Position numbers and translations under genes: made by a program
The notes under the pieces: generated by a model
What the model saw: the letters and a program-made list of their open reading frames with translations, nothing else
What the model was told of the DNA's origin: nothing
Databases searched by the model: none
Assembly (NCBI GenBank): GCA_009777775.1
Contig: WRLE01000002.1
Location: 62,001 to 126,000, forward strand
From: Oscillospiraceae bacterium
GTDB lineage: Bacteria; Bacillota; Clostridia; Oscillospirales; Oscillospiraceae
Reading direction: 5' to 3'
DNA: 64,000 nt
Shown here: positions 18,054-26,462 of the stretch, piece by piece
Numbering within the stretch: position 1 is the first letter of the stretch
Layout of the letters: each line of letters starts with the position of its first letter

Positions 18054-18082
18054 AGACGAGGGGAGTTATCTCACCCTCGTCT
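18054..18082. terminator. Bidirectional hairpin between secG and pduL
   Basis: A perfect 9-bp stem agacgaggg (18054-18062) / ccctcgtct (18074-18082) is followed by ttactttatta. It lies between the convergent secG and pduL genes and probably terminates secG, and possibly pduL. Confidence 0.65.
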
Positions 18083-18099
18083 TTACTTTATTAATTATC

Positions 18100-18675
18100 C
18101 TAGATGATTATTTCGCCCATGACATTGGCAGCGGTGATTGCTGCTGCATTGATTTCATCATAATCAATGTGCATATATGTGGCATGATCCGGTCCTGTGC
18201 GAGCAAGGACTTCATCGAATATGAGTGCTCTTTCACCAACTACCTTTACCTTAACAATTTGCTTGTCTTTGATGCCAAATCTTTCTGCATCTGCGGGAGC
18301 AAGGTGCACATGGCGTTTCATAACGATGACACCTTCTTTTATTTCCACTTCCCCTTCTGGTCCAATAAGCTTGCAACCAGGGCTTCCTGCAACATCACCA
18401 CTTTCCCGAATTGGGAGGTCAAAGCCCAGGGAGCGAGCATCTGTGAAAGAAAGCTCAACTTGGTCGGCTTTCCTGCATGGTCCCACGATGGAAAGCTCCG
18501 TACTTCCGCGAGGGCCTTCCATGGTAAGCCTTTGCTCTGCAACAAATTGTCCCGGTTGAGTCAGCATCCTACGGATGTCTAGCTCAAAGTCTTTACCGAA
18601 AAGAATGTCCTGGGTTTCCCTCGTCAAATGGCAATGCTTGCCTGAGCCTTCAATTTCTATCATCATTTCTGACAT
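18100..18675 (-). CDS. pduL: Phosphate propanoyltransferase / phosphotransacylase PduL
   Basis: PduL-type enzymes interconvert acyl-CoA and acyl phosphate and substitute for Pta in many anaerobes. The start is placed at MSEMMIEIEGSG because GAAAGGA lies just upstream; an in-frame codon 24 bp earlier lacks a site. This gives 191 residues. The two PduL repeats are visible, with the metal-binding motifs GKHCHLTRE near the N-terminus and MKRHVHLAPADAERFG near residue 125. No encapsulation-type extension and no microcompartment genes are nearby, so it likely acts in the cytoplasm in acetate or propionate formation. No acetate kinase gene is in the window. Confidence 0.9.
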   Translation of the reverse strand: MSEMMIEIEGSGKHCHLTRETQDILFGKDFELDIRRMLTQPGQFVAEQRLTMEGPRGSTELSIVGPCRKADQVELSFTDARSLGFDLPIRESGDVAGSPGCKLIGPEGEVEIKEGVIVMKRHVHLAPADAERFGIKDKQIVKVKVVGERALIFDEVLARTGPDHATYMHIDYDEINAAAITAANVMGEIII

Positions 18676-18829
18676 AATAATATTCCTTTCATAATACATT
18701 TTGGTATCTTTATGTGATTAACACATAAAAAACATAAAAACCTAGCTTTAACATTGATCTCTACAATTACTTTGTGTTATCTTCATTGCTTTTATATATA
18801 CCTCTTTACAACATAGTGTTAGAAGAATG

Positions 18830-18861
18830 CGGTCGATTCGAGCTTTGGCTCGTATCGACCG
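18830..18861. terminator. Hairpin between yajC and pduL
   Basis: The arms 18830-18843 and 18848-18861 pair over 13 of 14 positions (cggtcgat, mismatch, cgagc, loop tttg). The structure is more G+C-rich than its surroundings and lies 55 bp after the yajC stop on the minus strand. It probably ends the yajC transcript before pduL. No strong T tract follows. Confidence 0.55.
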
Positions 18862-18916
18862 TATTTACGCCGATTGTATATATTATTAGATGAAAGTAGC
18901 TGGGATTGGTGTCAGT

Positions 18917-19189
18917 TCAATTGTCGTCAGAAGGTCTTCCAACAGAAGATACTGCTGACCTTACAATTTGAATGCGAACCCTATCTTCGCTTGTCTCAAA
19001 TGTGAGTTTTTCACTGTCTATCCTGACAATTTTCCCTATCATTCCACCCACAGTGGTTATTGTATCTCCCACAGAAAGGGCATCATGCATCTTGGCTTGT
19101 TCCTTTTTCTTTTTGTTATCTGGACGAACTGTGGTAAAATAAGTCATCGCTGCCAAAGCAACAAACATAAATATAAGCGATGGGTTCAT
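18917..19189 (-). CDS. yajC: Preprotein translocase accessory subunit YajC
   Basis: This 90-residue single-span membrane protein associates with SecDF. It has an N-terminal hydrophobic helix (LIFMFVALAAMTYF), followed by the conserved VRPDNKKKKEQ segment and the core LSVGDTITTVGGMIGKIV. The ATG has GGAGAG upstream. secD and secF, its usual neighbours, are not present here. Confidence 0.92.
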   Translation of the reverse strand: MNPSLIFMFVALAAMTYFTTVRPDNKKKKEQAKMHDALSVGDTITTVGGMIGKIVRIDSEKLTFETSEDRVRIQIVRSAVSSVGRPSDDN

Positions 19190-19314
19190 AACAATCTCTC
19201 CATAATCGTAATCATCTTCCTGTCATTTAAACAGGACTAGCTTTATTATACTTGCGCAACCAACAAAATGCAAGAATAAATTTGCAAATGGAGCTCATTA
19301 CACCAAGCTGCTGA

Positions 19315-20355
19315 CTATTGAGACATAGATACCAAGTCAGCTAGAAATTCATCTACTATGCTCTCGGGAGTTGCCCAGGAGGTGACGATTCGGACAGCAG
19401 TCGTTTCACCAAAGGATTCCCAATCATAAAAGCCATACAATTGTTGGAGTTTTTCTGCAATATATTTCGGAAATATGGGAATAATAAGATTCGTTTGGGG
19501 CGGGTACAAAAAATTGTATCCGCATTTTATTATTCCCTCTGCCATTTTAAGTGCCATGTTATTGGATTTTTGTGCTAGTTCATCATATAAGCCATTTTCA
19601 AACAAGCTTGAAAACTGTATACCAAGGGCAGCTCCCTTTGCCAACAAAGCTCCCCTTTGTTTCATATAACTACGAAATTCTACCTTTAAGTTTTCATTGA
19701 CTATAACAACTGCTTCTCCAAAAAGCGCGCCGTTTTTCGTTCCACCTATATAAAAGACATCGGCGAGTTTTGGTATATCAGTATAAGTTAAATCGTTATA
19801 AGGACTATTGAGTGCAGCTCCCAATCTAGCTCCGTCCAAAAAGAGATAAAGCTTATTCTCTTTGCAATAGTTAGAAATTTCAGTCAATTCAGCTTTGCTA
19901 TATATCGTACCACATTCTGTAGTATGGGAAATATAAACCAAGCGAGGATTTACCATATGCTCATCATCATGGGCAGCGACAATATCTTCTATATCGGAAA
20001 CGCTGATTTTACCATTTTCCCCTTTTACAGTGATGATTTTATGTCCGGTAGCTTCGATGGCACCTGTTTCGTGAACGAAAATATGCCCAGTCTCTACGGC
20101 AATAACAGCTTCATGGGGTCGCAAGGCAGCCGATATCACCACTAGATTTGCATGTGTGCCACCAGCGATAAAATGGACATCCGCAGTGGGTTCATTTATT
20201 TTTGCCTTAATTAAGTCAGCCGCTTTTAGACAATACTCATCCAACCCATATCCTTCAAATTGCCGTGTTCCTTGCGCCAAAATCGCTTCCATTATACGCG
20301 GATGAGCAAACTCGCTGTAATCGTTTTTGAAACTATATTTAATCATAGTTTCCAT
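19315..20355 (-). CDS. ltaE: Low-specificity L-threonine aldolase-type PLP enzyme
   Basis: This PLP-dependent fold-type I aldolase cleaves L-threonine or allo-threonine to glycine and acetaldehyde. The likely start is the ATG at 20355, nine bases inside the longest frame, because AGGAGTGG lies immediately upstream; the protein is then 346 residues. The Schiff-base lysine is in FYIGGTKNGALFG, the cofactor-binding Asp-Gly-Ala-Arg is in LFLDGARLG, and AGGTHANL binds phosphate. It is the third of a leftward run after the MBOAT and DHHW genes, 15 bp downstream of the latter. Related beta-eliminating lyases are possible, but the motifs favour threonine aldolase. Confidence 0.88.
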   Translation of the reverse strand: METMIKYSFKNDYSEFAHPRIMEAILAQGTRQFEGYGLDEYCLKAADLIKAKINEPTADVHFIAGGTHANLVVISAALRPHEAVIAVETGHIFVHETGAIEATGHKIITVKGENGKISVSDIEDIVAAHDDEHMVNPRLVYISHTTECGTIYSKAELTEISNYCKENKLYLFLDGARLGAALNSPYNDLTYTDIPKLADVFYIGGTKNGALFGEAVVIVNENLKVEFRSYMKQRGALLAKGAALGIQFSSLFENGLYDELAQKSNNMALKMAEGIIKCGYNFLYPPQTNLIIPIFPKYIAEKLQQLYGFYDWESFGETTAVRIVTSWATPESIVDEFLADLVSMSQ

Positions 20356-20369
20356 ATTTACCACTCCTA

Positions 20370-21521
20370 TTATGAAATTTGCAATACGCTGGGGTTGTTT
20401 AATATTTGCGAGCCATATAGAAAGAGTACATCGGAATTCTGGGTGAAATTTATGAACATATCCAGAAGCTGAAAGTTCATGTAACGAAGGTCGATAACAT
20501 AGATTTTTGCATAATACGGCGTTAAGAGAGGGGCAAAGCTGCTGCCGAAGGAATCGCGAAATAGATAAAGCTCCTTGTTTGGTGCTGATTCATTTTCCAG
20601 TATTATAAGCGGTTGTGGTCCTCTGAGGAAAAAGTCATATGGGTCGATACTCTTGAGTCGCTCTAAATCATACATTGGGCCAGGTTCAAATTCAAGTGTT
20701 TTTTCATTTAAATAGCTTACTTTGATTGTAGATAAATCTAAAATCATCTGTGTGTCTCCACTATTTAAATTAATATCAGTAACAAAGGACATATTATCAA
20801 AGCTCACAGGAAGCGCAAGTTGTCCAGCATATAATCCGTGAAACTCACCAGCGAGACTGTCGATGTATACATTGCGCTGCTGGGGCATACCCATTGATTT
20901 GGCTATATGCTCGGCGATGGGTGCAATTTTGCTTTGATCCCAGTGCAAATCCGTCATATAATAATCAGCTCCACTCAGTAAAGGCGATATGGGTATATAC
21001 ACCAATTCATCCAAAACCTCAGCGAGGATTTTTTCCGCCAATTCCAAGTCAAAACCAGGCATATAATATTCCGCATATATGCTTTTGTCAGGTATAAGTG
21101 AAAAATACACATTCATATTATAGCTCTGAAGCTGCTCCGCAACTGTGCTTATCTTCTCTACTGAAGCACGAAAAGATGAAGCTTCTGTCTTGCGAAACTC
21201 TCCTAAGCCGATAGTCTTGTTTCGATACAAGCCAGATATGTCTCCTTGCATGAGTAGATCAAACACCATAAAAGAATTGATGCCACGGAAAACATCCCGA
21301 AAAACGAAGTTGTCAGCGGCATACTCATCGAACTTGCCCATGAAGCTACCTGATAAAATAGTGTTCGTATTAAGCTCTGGAAACTTCGCTGGAATACGCC
21401 GCTCTGCAACAAGCACAGTCGGATTTGGTATAATTAGATTGAGGATAAACAAGCCTCCAACAAATAGTGCAAACACAGTAATATTCGCTTTTTCTTTATA
21501 GCTTATTCTATTTTTAAACAT
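20370..21521 (-). CDS. DHHW-family exported protein, partner of MBOAT
   Basis: This protein has one N-terminal membrane helix (ANITVFALFVGGLFILNLI) and a large extracytoplasmic domain, resembling the AlgJ/AlgX-like DHHW family that transfers acyl groups to extracellular polymers. The catalytic-type motif YYMTDLHWDQSK (Asp-x-His) and a later RDSFGSS serine-bearing block, expected to form an SGNH-like triad, are visible. The start at 21521 is preferred because TAGGAA precedes it; a longer frame begins at 21548. It follows the MBOAT gene by about 67 bp, and the two should work together in O-acylation of a cell-wall or exopolysaccharide polymer. Confidence 0.8.
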   Translation of the reverse strand: MFKNRISYKEKANITVFALFVGGLFILNLIIPNPTVLVAERRIPAKFPELNTNTILSGSFMGKFDEYAADNFVFRDVFRGINSFMVFDLLMQGDISGLYRNKTIGLGEFRKTEASSFRASVEKISTVAEQLQSYNMNVYFSLIPDKSIYAEYYMPGFDLELAEKILAEVLDELVYIPISPLLSGADYYMTDLHWDQSKIAPIAEHIAKSMGMPQQRNVYIDSLAGEFHGLYAGQLALPVSFDNMSFVTDINLNSGDTQMILDLSTIKVSYLNEKTLEFEPGPMYDLERLKSIDPYDFFLRGPQPLIILENESAPNKELYLFRDSFGSSFAPLLTPYYAKIYVIDLRYMNFQLLDMFINFTQNSDVLFLYGSQILNNPSVLQIS

Positions 21522-21588
21522 ATTGGTATTCCTAAGCTTATCATTCACGATTTAATGTACGCAAACTGATAATGTATGCAAACTGATA

Positions 21589-22998
21589 TTAAAATCTAAA
21601 ATAGATAAATGGGTTAAATGAACCATCTACCATTTTTGCAGTTGAAGCAATGAGCAAGAGCAATATCACAATTGGTTCGAGTACTGTTATGACTCCTTGC
21701 CTATCTTCGAGTCGACTAGCTATTTTTTTCATCAAAGGAGTAGCTCCGATGACACCAAAGACAATGGAAACTGCATAGCTTCGAAAATAATAAAACGATT
21801 CCAAGCCAAAAACAGCATTTGCTCCGATACCGAACATCATGCCTATTGTTTGAAAAGCATTTCGCCAGCTTGACGCATCGAAAAATACCCAGCTAATAAG
21901 CACAATGAGTAAAACATAAATATGTCGAAGCAGCTTTGGCATTTTTTCTAACACTTTGCTGACAAAAAACCTTTCAATGAGCAAAATTATGCCAAAAAAT
22001 CCACCCCAGAGGATAAAATTCCAATCAGCTCCATGCCAAAAGCCGGTTAGCATCCATACTGTCAAAATATTAAAAATATATCGTCTGGTACTGACCCGAT
22101 TTCCACCCAATGGGATATAGACATAATCGCGAAACCAGCTAGATAGGGACATATGCCATCTGCGCCAAAAGTTTGTGATGCTGTCTGCAATATAGGGATA
22201 ATCGAAGTTTTCCAGAAACTTGAAGCCCAGCATATCACCAAGACCAATCGCCATATCGCTGTATGCTGAAAAATCAAAATATATCTGCAAGGCATATGCT
22301 ATGACATAAAGCCAGGTGAATAATATGGTATTTTCGCCACTTTTTTTATACATTGAAACTAATTCCCCAAAAACATTCGCCAAAAGCATCTTTTTTGCTA
22401 AACCGAAAACAAACCTACGAGAACCCTTTGCGAAATTTGCCAATGTATGTTCGCGGTTTTCGATTTCCCTTGCAACATCCACATATCTGACAATCGGACC
22501 AGCAATCAATTGTGGAAACAATATTACATACATGGAAAAATACATCGGATTTTTTTGGACTTCCGTGTTACCTCTATACAAGTCAAATGTATAACTGAGT
22601 ATTTGGAATGTGTAAAAACTGATACCGATGGGCATGACAATTTTAATTTGTGAAATACCAGCGTCTGTAAAACTATTGATATTTTCAATGAAAAAGTTTG
22701 TGTACTTAAAAAAGAGCAAGCCTGATAAAGTAACAATCGTTGATGCTATCATCAAAACTTTTGATGAAGCATTCCCTCGCTGTTTGTCGATAAGCAGCCC
22801 AAATGCCCAGGCACTCAGGCACTGGGCAATCATTAAAATGACATATTTCGGCTCGCCCCATGCATAGAAAATGAAGCTCATCACAAAGAGCGTAAGGTTT
22901 CTGTATCGGGGTGACTTATTCGGCATTGGGGTAAGATAATATAAAATTAAGGTAATGGGTAAAAAATAGAAAAGAAACGATGGGTTGGAAAAAACCAT
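21589..22998 (-). CDS. MBOAT O-acyltransferase (AlgI/DltB-like)
   Basis: This polytopic membrane protein of about 469 residues moves acyl groups across the membrane for O-acetylation of polysaccharide. The N-terminus VFSNPSFLFYFLPITLILYY is typical. The family blocks WRRWHMSLSSWFRDYVYIPLGGNR and GFWHGADWNFILWG are intact; the His in the second is the presumed catalytic residue. The start is set at the ATG at 22998, which has GGGGAA upstream and matches the family N-terminus; a GTG frame extends to 23037. It is upstream of the DHHW partner gene and downstream of a DUF4358 lipoprotein gene. Confidence 0.92.
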   Translation of the reverse strand: MVFSNPSFLFYFLPITLILYYLTPMPNKSPRYRNLTLFVMSFIFYAWGEPKYVILMIAQCLSAWAFGLLIDKQRGNASSKVLMIASTIVTLSGLLFFKYTNFFIENINSFTDAGISQIKIVMPIGISFYTFQILSYTFDLYRGNTEVQKNPMYFSMYVILFPQLIAGPIVRYVDVAREIENREHTLANFAKGSRRFVFGLAKKMLLANVFGELVSMYKKSGENTILFTWLYVIAYALQIYFDFSAYSDMAIGLGDMLGFKFLENFDYPYIADSITNFWRRWHMSLSSWFRDYVYIPLGGNRVSTRRYIFNILTVWMLTGFWHGADWNFILWGGFFGIILLIERFFVSKVLEKMPKLLRHIYVLLIVLISWVFFDASSWRNAFQTIGMMFGIGANAVFGLESFYYFRSYAVSIVFGVIGATPLMKKIASRLEDRQGVITVLEPIVILLLLIASTAKMVDGSFNPFIYFRF

Positions 22999-23123
22999 AT
23001 AAGTTCCCCACAGTAGCGCACCTAACTTCTCAGGCACATTTGTTTGTGTTTCGCATATTATAAAACAATGATATTCAGACTCATCATTACGAAGAGCGAA
23101 AAGCTAAATTAAAAATGTCATTT

Positions 23124-23903
23124 TCAACCAGCAGCATGCTCCCAGAAAACAACGGCATCTCCAGCATCGCTCAATAACTCACAAAATATTTCCACAGCAA
23201 GCTCAGCAACATCGACATATGAAGCTACAAGCAACACATAAACACCAGCTTCAATGGCAACGACCTTTTCCGGATAAACACATATCCATTTTTCAGGGTC
23301 ATATCCGCCACTTGAAGATACCAGCGTTTTCACTTGTGTTGCTGCAGCTGCATCCACACATTGAAATACGATGATTTGGTGAGCTTGGGTGGTGATACCC
23401 GCCATTGAGTGAGCATCTGTAATGACATATTGCTCATAGTCGGCATCGCTTAATCCGATGGCATTGTGACGCTCGCTCAGAGGAGCTGAAGATATGGGCA
23501 TAGACATGGGCATCCAAACTTCCGCAGCTTTAATTTCATCGATTATATATGCAAGCATATCAGCAGCTGTCTCGATTTCCTCATTACCGTTCTCTGTAGA
23601 ATTGGTATTATCGCCAGGTTCGGTAGAGACTTCATTTTCGTCTTCGTCTGTTGATGGACTCTCATTGGGTATCGATTCTTGACTTGACGATTCATCATCA
23701 TCAGCACCCTCATCTATCGTGCTACTTTCCCCTGGTGTGTTATTAACTGAATCGTCACCATCAAGATTACCATTTTCGCTTATTTCAGGACTCTCGCTGT
23801 TTGGTGTTCCGCTTTCGCTCCCATTATTGCTTGAAGCGCAAGCGCACAAAGTGCAAACTATTACAATTATCGTTACTATACTAATTAATTTTAAGTTTCT
23901 CAT
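23124..23903 (-). CDS. DUF4358 lipoprotein
   Basis: This secreted protein of about 259 residues begins with a lipoprotein signal peptide ending in the lipobox-like CTLCAC, followed by a long acidic Ser/Asn/Glu/Asp-rich linker (about residues 28-110). The C-terminal half (from AADMLAYIIDEI) resembles DUF4358 proteins, with its YVITDAHSMAGITTQAHQIIVFQC block. Proteins of this type often sit beside MBOAT and DHHW genes, as here, so a role in the same envelope-acylation locus is likely but unproven. The start at 23903 follows AGGTGG; the GTG at 23912 overlaps that site. Confidence 0.75.
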   Translation of the reverse strand: MRNLKLISIVTIIVIVCTLCACASSNNGSESGTPNSESPEISENGNLDGDDSVNNTPGESSTIDEGADDDESSSQESIPNESPSTDEDENEVSTEPGDNTNSTENGNEEIETAADMLAYIIDEIKAAEVWMPMSMPISSAPLSERHNAIGLSDADYEQYVITDAHSMAGITTQAHQIIVFQCVDAAAATQVKTLVSSSGGYDPEKWICVYPEKVVAIEAGVYVLLVASYVDVAELAVEIFCELLSDAGDAVVFWEHAAG

Positions 23904-24028
23904 AAATTCCACCTAATAAAAAAGTAAGGGACTCCTGCAACAACAATAGCCCCTGTCGATATATATTATATGTAGATATATAGCAATAGTCAATATGAAC
24001 AGTAGAAACAAACTGTGAATAATAAGGA

Positions 24029-24075
24029 AAAACTCCTTATAAACACGATTACTTTTCATGTTTACAAGGAGTTTT
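24029..24075. terminator. Hairpin terminator for the second URO-D-type methyltransferase gene
   Basis: The arms aaaactccttataaac (24029-24044) and gtttacaaggagtttt (24060-24075) pair with one mismatch over 16 bp. On the minus strand the hairpin is followed by a T-rich stretch, and it begins 15 bp after the stop of the leftward gene ending at 24091. Confidence 0.7.
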
Positions 24076-24090
24076 GATTTTTATAGCGGT

Positions 24091-25095
24091 TTAGTTATAA
24101 TATGAAAACTTCAGCTTTTCGAATTCGTCTCTGACCCAGGCACCGTATTTTGCCATGGGTGTTTGTGGGATTTCAACACCTGGAGGTGGAGCTGGTGGAA
24201 TAGACATTAACAGTCCGCCACCGGGGGCAAGCCTGTCTAAAGTATATTTGACATGAGCTCGAACTTCCTCCTCTGAAGCTTCATTGCCATACCATTCTTG
24301 GGGGTACCGCATACCAGTGCATAAACCGAGCTTGCTGCCAAATTTTTCTTTTATTGCAAATACATCATTTGAATTTTGTATAGGATCCCATGCATTGATA
24401 CCAACTGCCACAAAATCATCTAACAAAGGCTCGCAAAAACCACAGTCGTGGTGTTCCACGGGAAGTCCCGCTTCTTGGAATACGTCAATATAGCGTTTCC
24501 AGGTTGGTGCAAAGAGATCTCTGAACATTTCCGCAGAAACAAAGGGCATACGCTCATGGGCTATGTCGTCGGGGTATGAGCCAAAATCTGGTTCGTAATA
24601 TTTTATGAAAAGTTTTGCATTGGTAACCGCCCAATCGCACATGTATTCCATTAGAGCCTTCACTTCATCAGGTTCGGTATGGCAGGCAGTCAAACCTTCT
24701 GTGAAGCCCATAAAAGATATCATCGCTTGGAAAAAGCCTTGGGCACAAGACGCTGTTCCGCCGCCAAAAGGTCTAGAAGGGTCCCAGTTTTCCTTGTCTT
24801 TTTTCGCCATGGCTTCCCAGTCAAGACCAGTGAAGTCTGGAGTGACTATGACATCCCGCCATTTTCTTATATCATCAAGGATAAAAATATCTGACCTTGG
24901 TATGGCACCTTGGATTGCGCTGCCTTCATTAATCCATTCCACCCCAAATAGGTCTATACCTGAATTGTCAGGTCCTCTACCCTCGATATAACAAGATGGC
25001 TTGAAAAATGTGCCGTACATAATGCTATATATAGGTATATACTCAGGAACTTCACCACGCATCGTGCGAACTAGGTTTTCTCTCTCTGATAACAT
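24091..25095 (-). CDS. URO-D-fold methyltransferase (MtaA/CmuA-like), paralogue 2
   Basis: This 334-residue protein of the uroporphyrinogen decarboxylase superfamily has a His-Asp-Cys-Gly motif (EHHDCGFCEPLLDD), the zinc-ligand arrangement of corrinoid methyltransferases. The N-terminus (SERENLVRTMRGEVPEYIPIYS) is clearly paralogous to the product of 15733-16704. AAAGGAGAGG precedes the ATG. The C-terminal loop is Pro-rich (IPPAPPPG), unlike paralogue 1. No corrinoid protein is adjacent. The methyl donor is unknown; HemE activity is unlikely because of the zinc motif and the lack of other haem genes. Confidence 0.82.
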   Translation of the reverse strand: MLSERENLVRTMRGEVPEYIPIYSIMYGTFFKPSCYIEGRGPDNSGIDLFGVEWINEGSAIQGAIPRSDIFILDDIRKWRDVIVTPDFTGLDWEAMAKKDKENWDPSRPFGGGTASCAQGFFQAMISFMGFTEGLTACHTEPDEVKALMEYMCDWAVTNAKLFIKYYEPDFGSYPDDIAHERMPFVSAEMFRDLFAPTWKRYIDVFQEAGLPVEHHDCGFCEPLLDDFVAVGINAWDPIQNSNDVFAIKEKFGSKLGLCTGMRYPQEWYGNEASEEEVRAHVKYTLDRLAPGGGLLMSIPPAPPPGVEIPQTPMAKYGAWVRDEFEKLKFSYYN

Positions 25096-25161
25096 TTTAT
25101 TCCTCTCCTTTAATAATTTATGCGATATTTACCAATAACATACTTTAATATAGGAGCAAAG

Positions 25162-25436
25162 TCAACCAAATAAATCTGAATGTGTACCAGTTCTAGTTAA
25201 ATAGAGCAGAAGCTCATCATTATCAACTCTATAAATCAGAAGCCAATCAGGAGCAATGTGACATTCCCTATATCCCAACCAGTTTCCTGTTAATGCATGG
25301 TCTTGTTTTTCTGCAGGTAGAGGCTCTTGGTCTACTAAAAGCTTAATAATATCATCAATTAGCGTCATATTATATCCACGTTTTAACATTAATTGATAGT
25401 TTTTTTAAATCGCGTCGTTACTATCGGTTTCAGCAA
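25162..25436 (-). pseudogene. YafQ-family mRNA interferase toxin, frameshifted at an A7 tract
   Basis: The downstream frame (from ATG 25389) encodes 75 residues matching the body of YafQ toxins, including ALTGNWLGYRECHIAPDWLL and the C-terminal TRTGTHSDLFG. The expected first residues are found in another frame: a TTG at 25436, preceded seven bases upstream by AAGGAG (25449-25444), encodes LLKPIVTTRFKK. It then runs into A7 (plus-strand T7 at 25400-25406). With eight A residues the two parts join as a 91-residue YafQ. As written the toxin is broken, unless slippage at the A tract restores it. The catalytic-type His residues lie in the intact downstream part. The start overlaps the antitoxin gene. 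Confidence 0.8.
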
Positions 25437-25719
25437 GTAACCACTCCTTTGCTTCTGACCAATTATCGAATTTTATTCCAACTGCATCTTCGTCATCCGG
25501 TTTCATATTAGTCCAGTCGTGAGAATATTCATGGGTGCATACATACTTACTGCTTACCAACTCAAATGGAATCCTTTGCTGGATAGCTACTTGATTAAGT
25601 AGCATATTAAAGAGTTCTGAAGCTGATATCCCCATTTCATTCAATACTACCATTGCTTTTTCTTTCACATCAGGGTTAACTCTAATGTGCATATTAGCTG
25701 ACTTGGTGTTTTTTTCCAT
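25405..25719 (-). CDS. RelB/DinJ-family antitoxin
   Basis: This protein of about 104 residues has the N-terminal ribbon-helix-helix region of DinJ/RelB antitoxins (NMHIRVNPDVKEKAMVVLNEMGISASELFNMLLNQVA), used for DNA binding and dimerisation. The C-terminal part should wrap around the toxin. The ATG at 25719 is favoured because AGGCGGTG precedes it; the GTG at 25728 lies in that site. The gene overlaps the start of the downstream yafQ-like toxin gene by about 30 bp. It probably represses its own promoter. Confidence 0.86.
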   Translation of the reverse strand: MEKNTKSANMHIRVNPDVKEKAMVVLNEMGISASELFNMLLNQVAIQQRIPFELVSSKYVCTHEYSHDWTNMKPDDEDAVGIKFDNWSEAKEWLLAETDSNDAI

Positions 25720-25843
25720 CTCTATCACCGCCTTTTGTTTATTGTAGACAATTCGTACACATTTGTCAAGTTATTACTTAGATTCATTGCATTGAGTACG
25801 GTGATAAAATTAACGACATATCAAAGTAACTACATTTGTTATT

Positions 25844-26236
25844 CTATTCCCTATAGATGACAAGTTTGTATAATAAAAAGTTCCAGCAGCAAGCGGCACC
25901 TGTGACTAGTATTTTTCCGATGACAGGATCGATGCCAAAATGGTCTCCGAGAGCATATAGCATTAGATTAGTTATCAGAAGGTTGATAAAATACAAAATT
26001 GTATATCGAGCGAGCTGTCTTTTGAAATTCCCTCTGCTTTGAAAATTAATAAATTTATTTGCCAAAAAAACCAGCCAATACATGAGGGTATAAATAATGA
26101 TATTTGCAATAATATAATGGATTCGTTTTCGTAACAAACGAAACAATGTAATTTCTATGACAAAGGAAGTCCCGCCAATAATGAGGTACTTGATAAAATT
26201 CCAAAGTGTCTCTTTGTTAAGTTTTAATTTTTCCAT
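25844..26236 (-). CDS. GtrA-like family membrane protein
   Basis: This protein of about 130 residues has four predicted membrane helices, typical of the GtrA family that helps move lipid-linked sugars across the membrane. The opening FIKYLIIGGTSFVIEITLFRLL and the closing TGAACCWNFLLYKLVIYR match the family pattern. The ATG at 26236 is used; a GTG lies nine bases upstream and the ribosome binding site is weak. No glycosyltransferase gene is adjacent, so its partner is not known. Confidence 0.8.
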   Translation of the reverse strand: MEKLKLNKETLWNFIKYLIIGGTSFVIEITLFRLLRKRIHYIIANIIIYTLMYWLVFLANKFINFQSRGNFKRQLARYTILYFINLLITNLMLYALGDHFGIDPVIGKILVTGAACCWNFLLYKLVIYRE

Positions 26237-26376
26237 AAACACCACACATTAGTATTGAAGTTGCCTGTGTTCGTTTGCGATATTATAAGCACTCTAACAT
26301 ACTGTGTGATATATATCAAATATTTATTCCCCATCCTGGCATTATTAAAAGATAAATACTCTACAATAAAAGGCTA

Positions 26377-26404
26377 TTGCATTTTTTGTCATTTGCTGTA
26401 AAAT
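26377..26404 (+). promoter_or_regulatory. Promoter of the branched-chain-type ABC importer operon
   Basis: TTGCAT (26377-26382) and TAAAAT (26399-26404) are separated by 16 bp. Transcription would start near 26411, about 50 bases before the ATG of the substrate-binding protein gene, which carries AGGAGG. Confidence 0.5.
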
Positions 26405-26462
26405 AGGCGGTGAGTTTGCAATGGCTTTGCTTTTGCATACAAAAAATTAGGAGGAAAATTTA

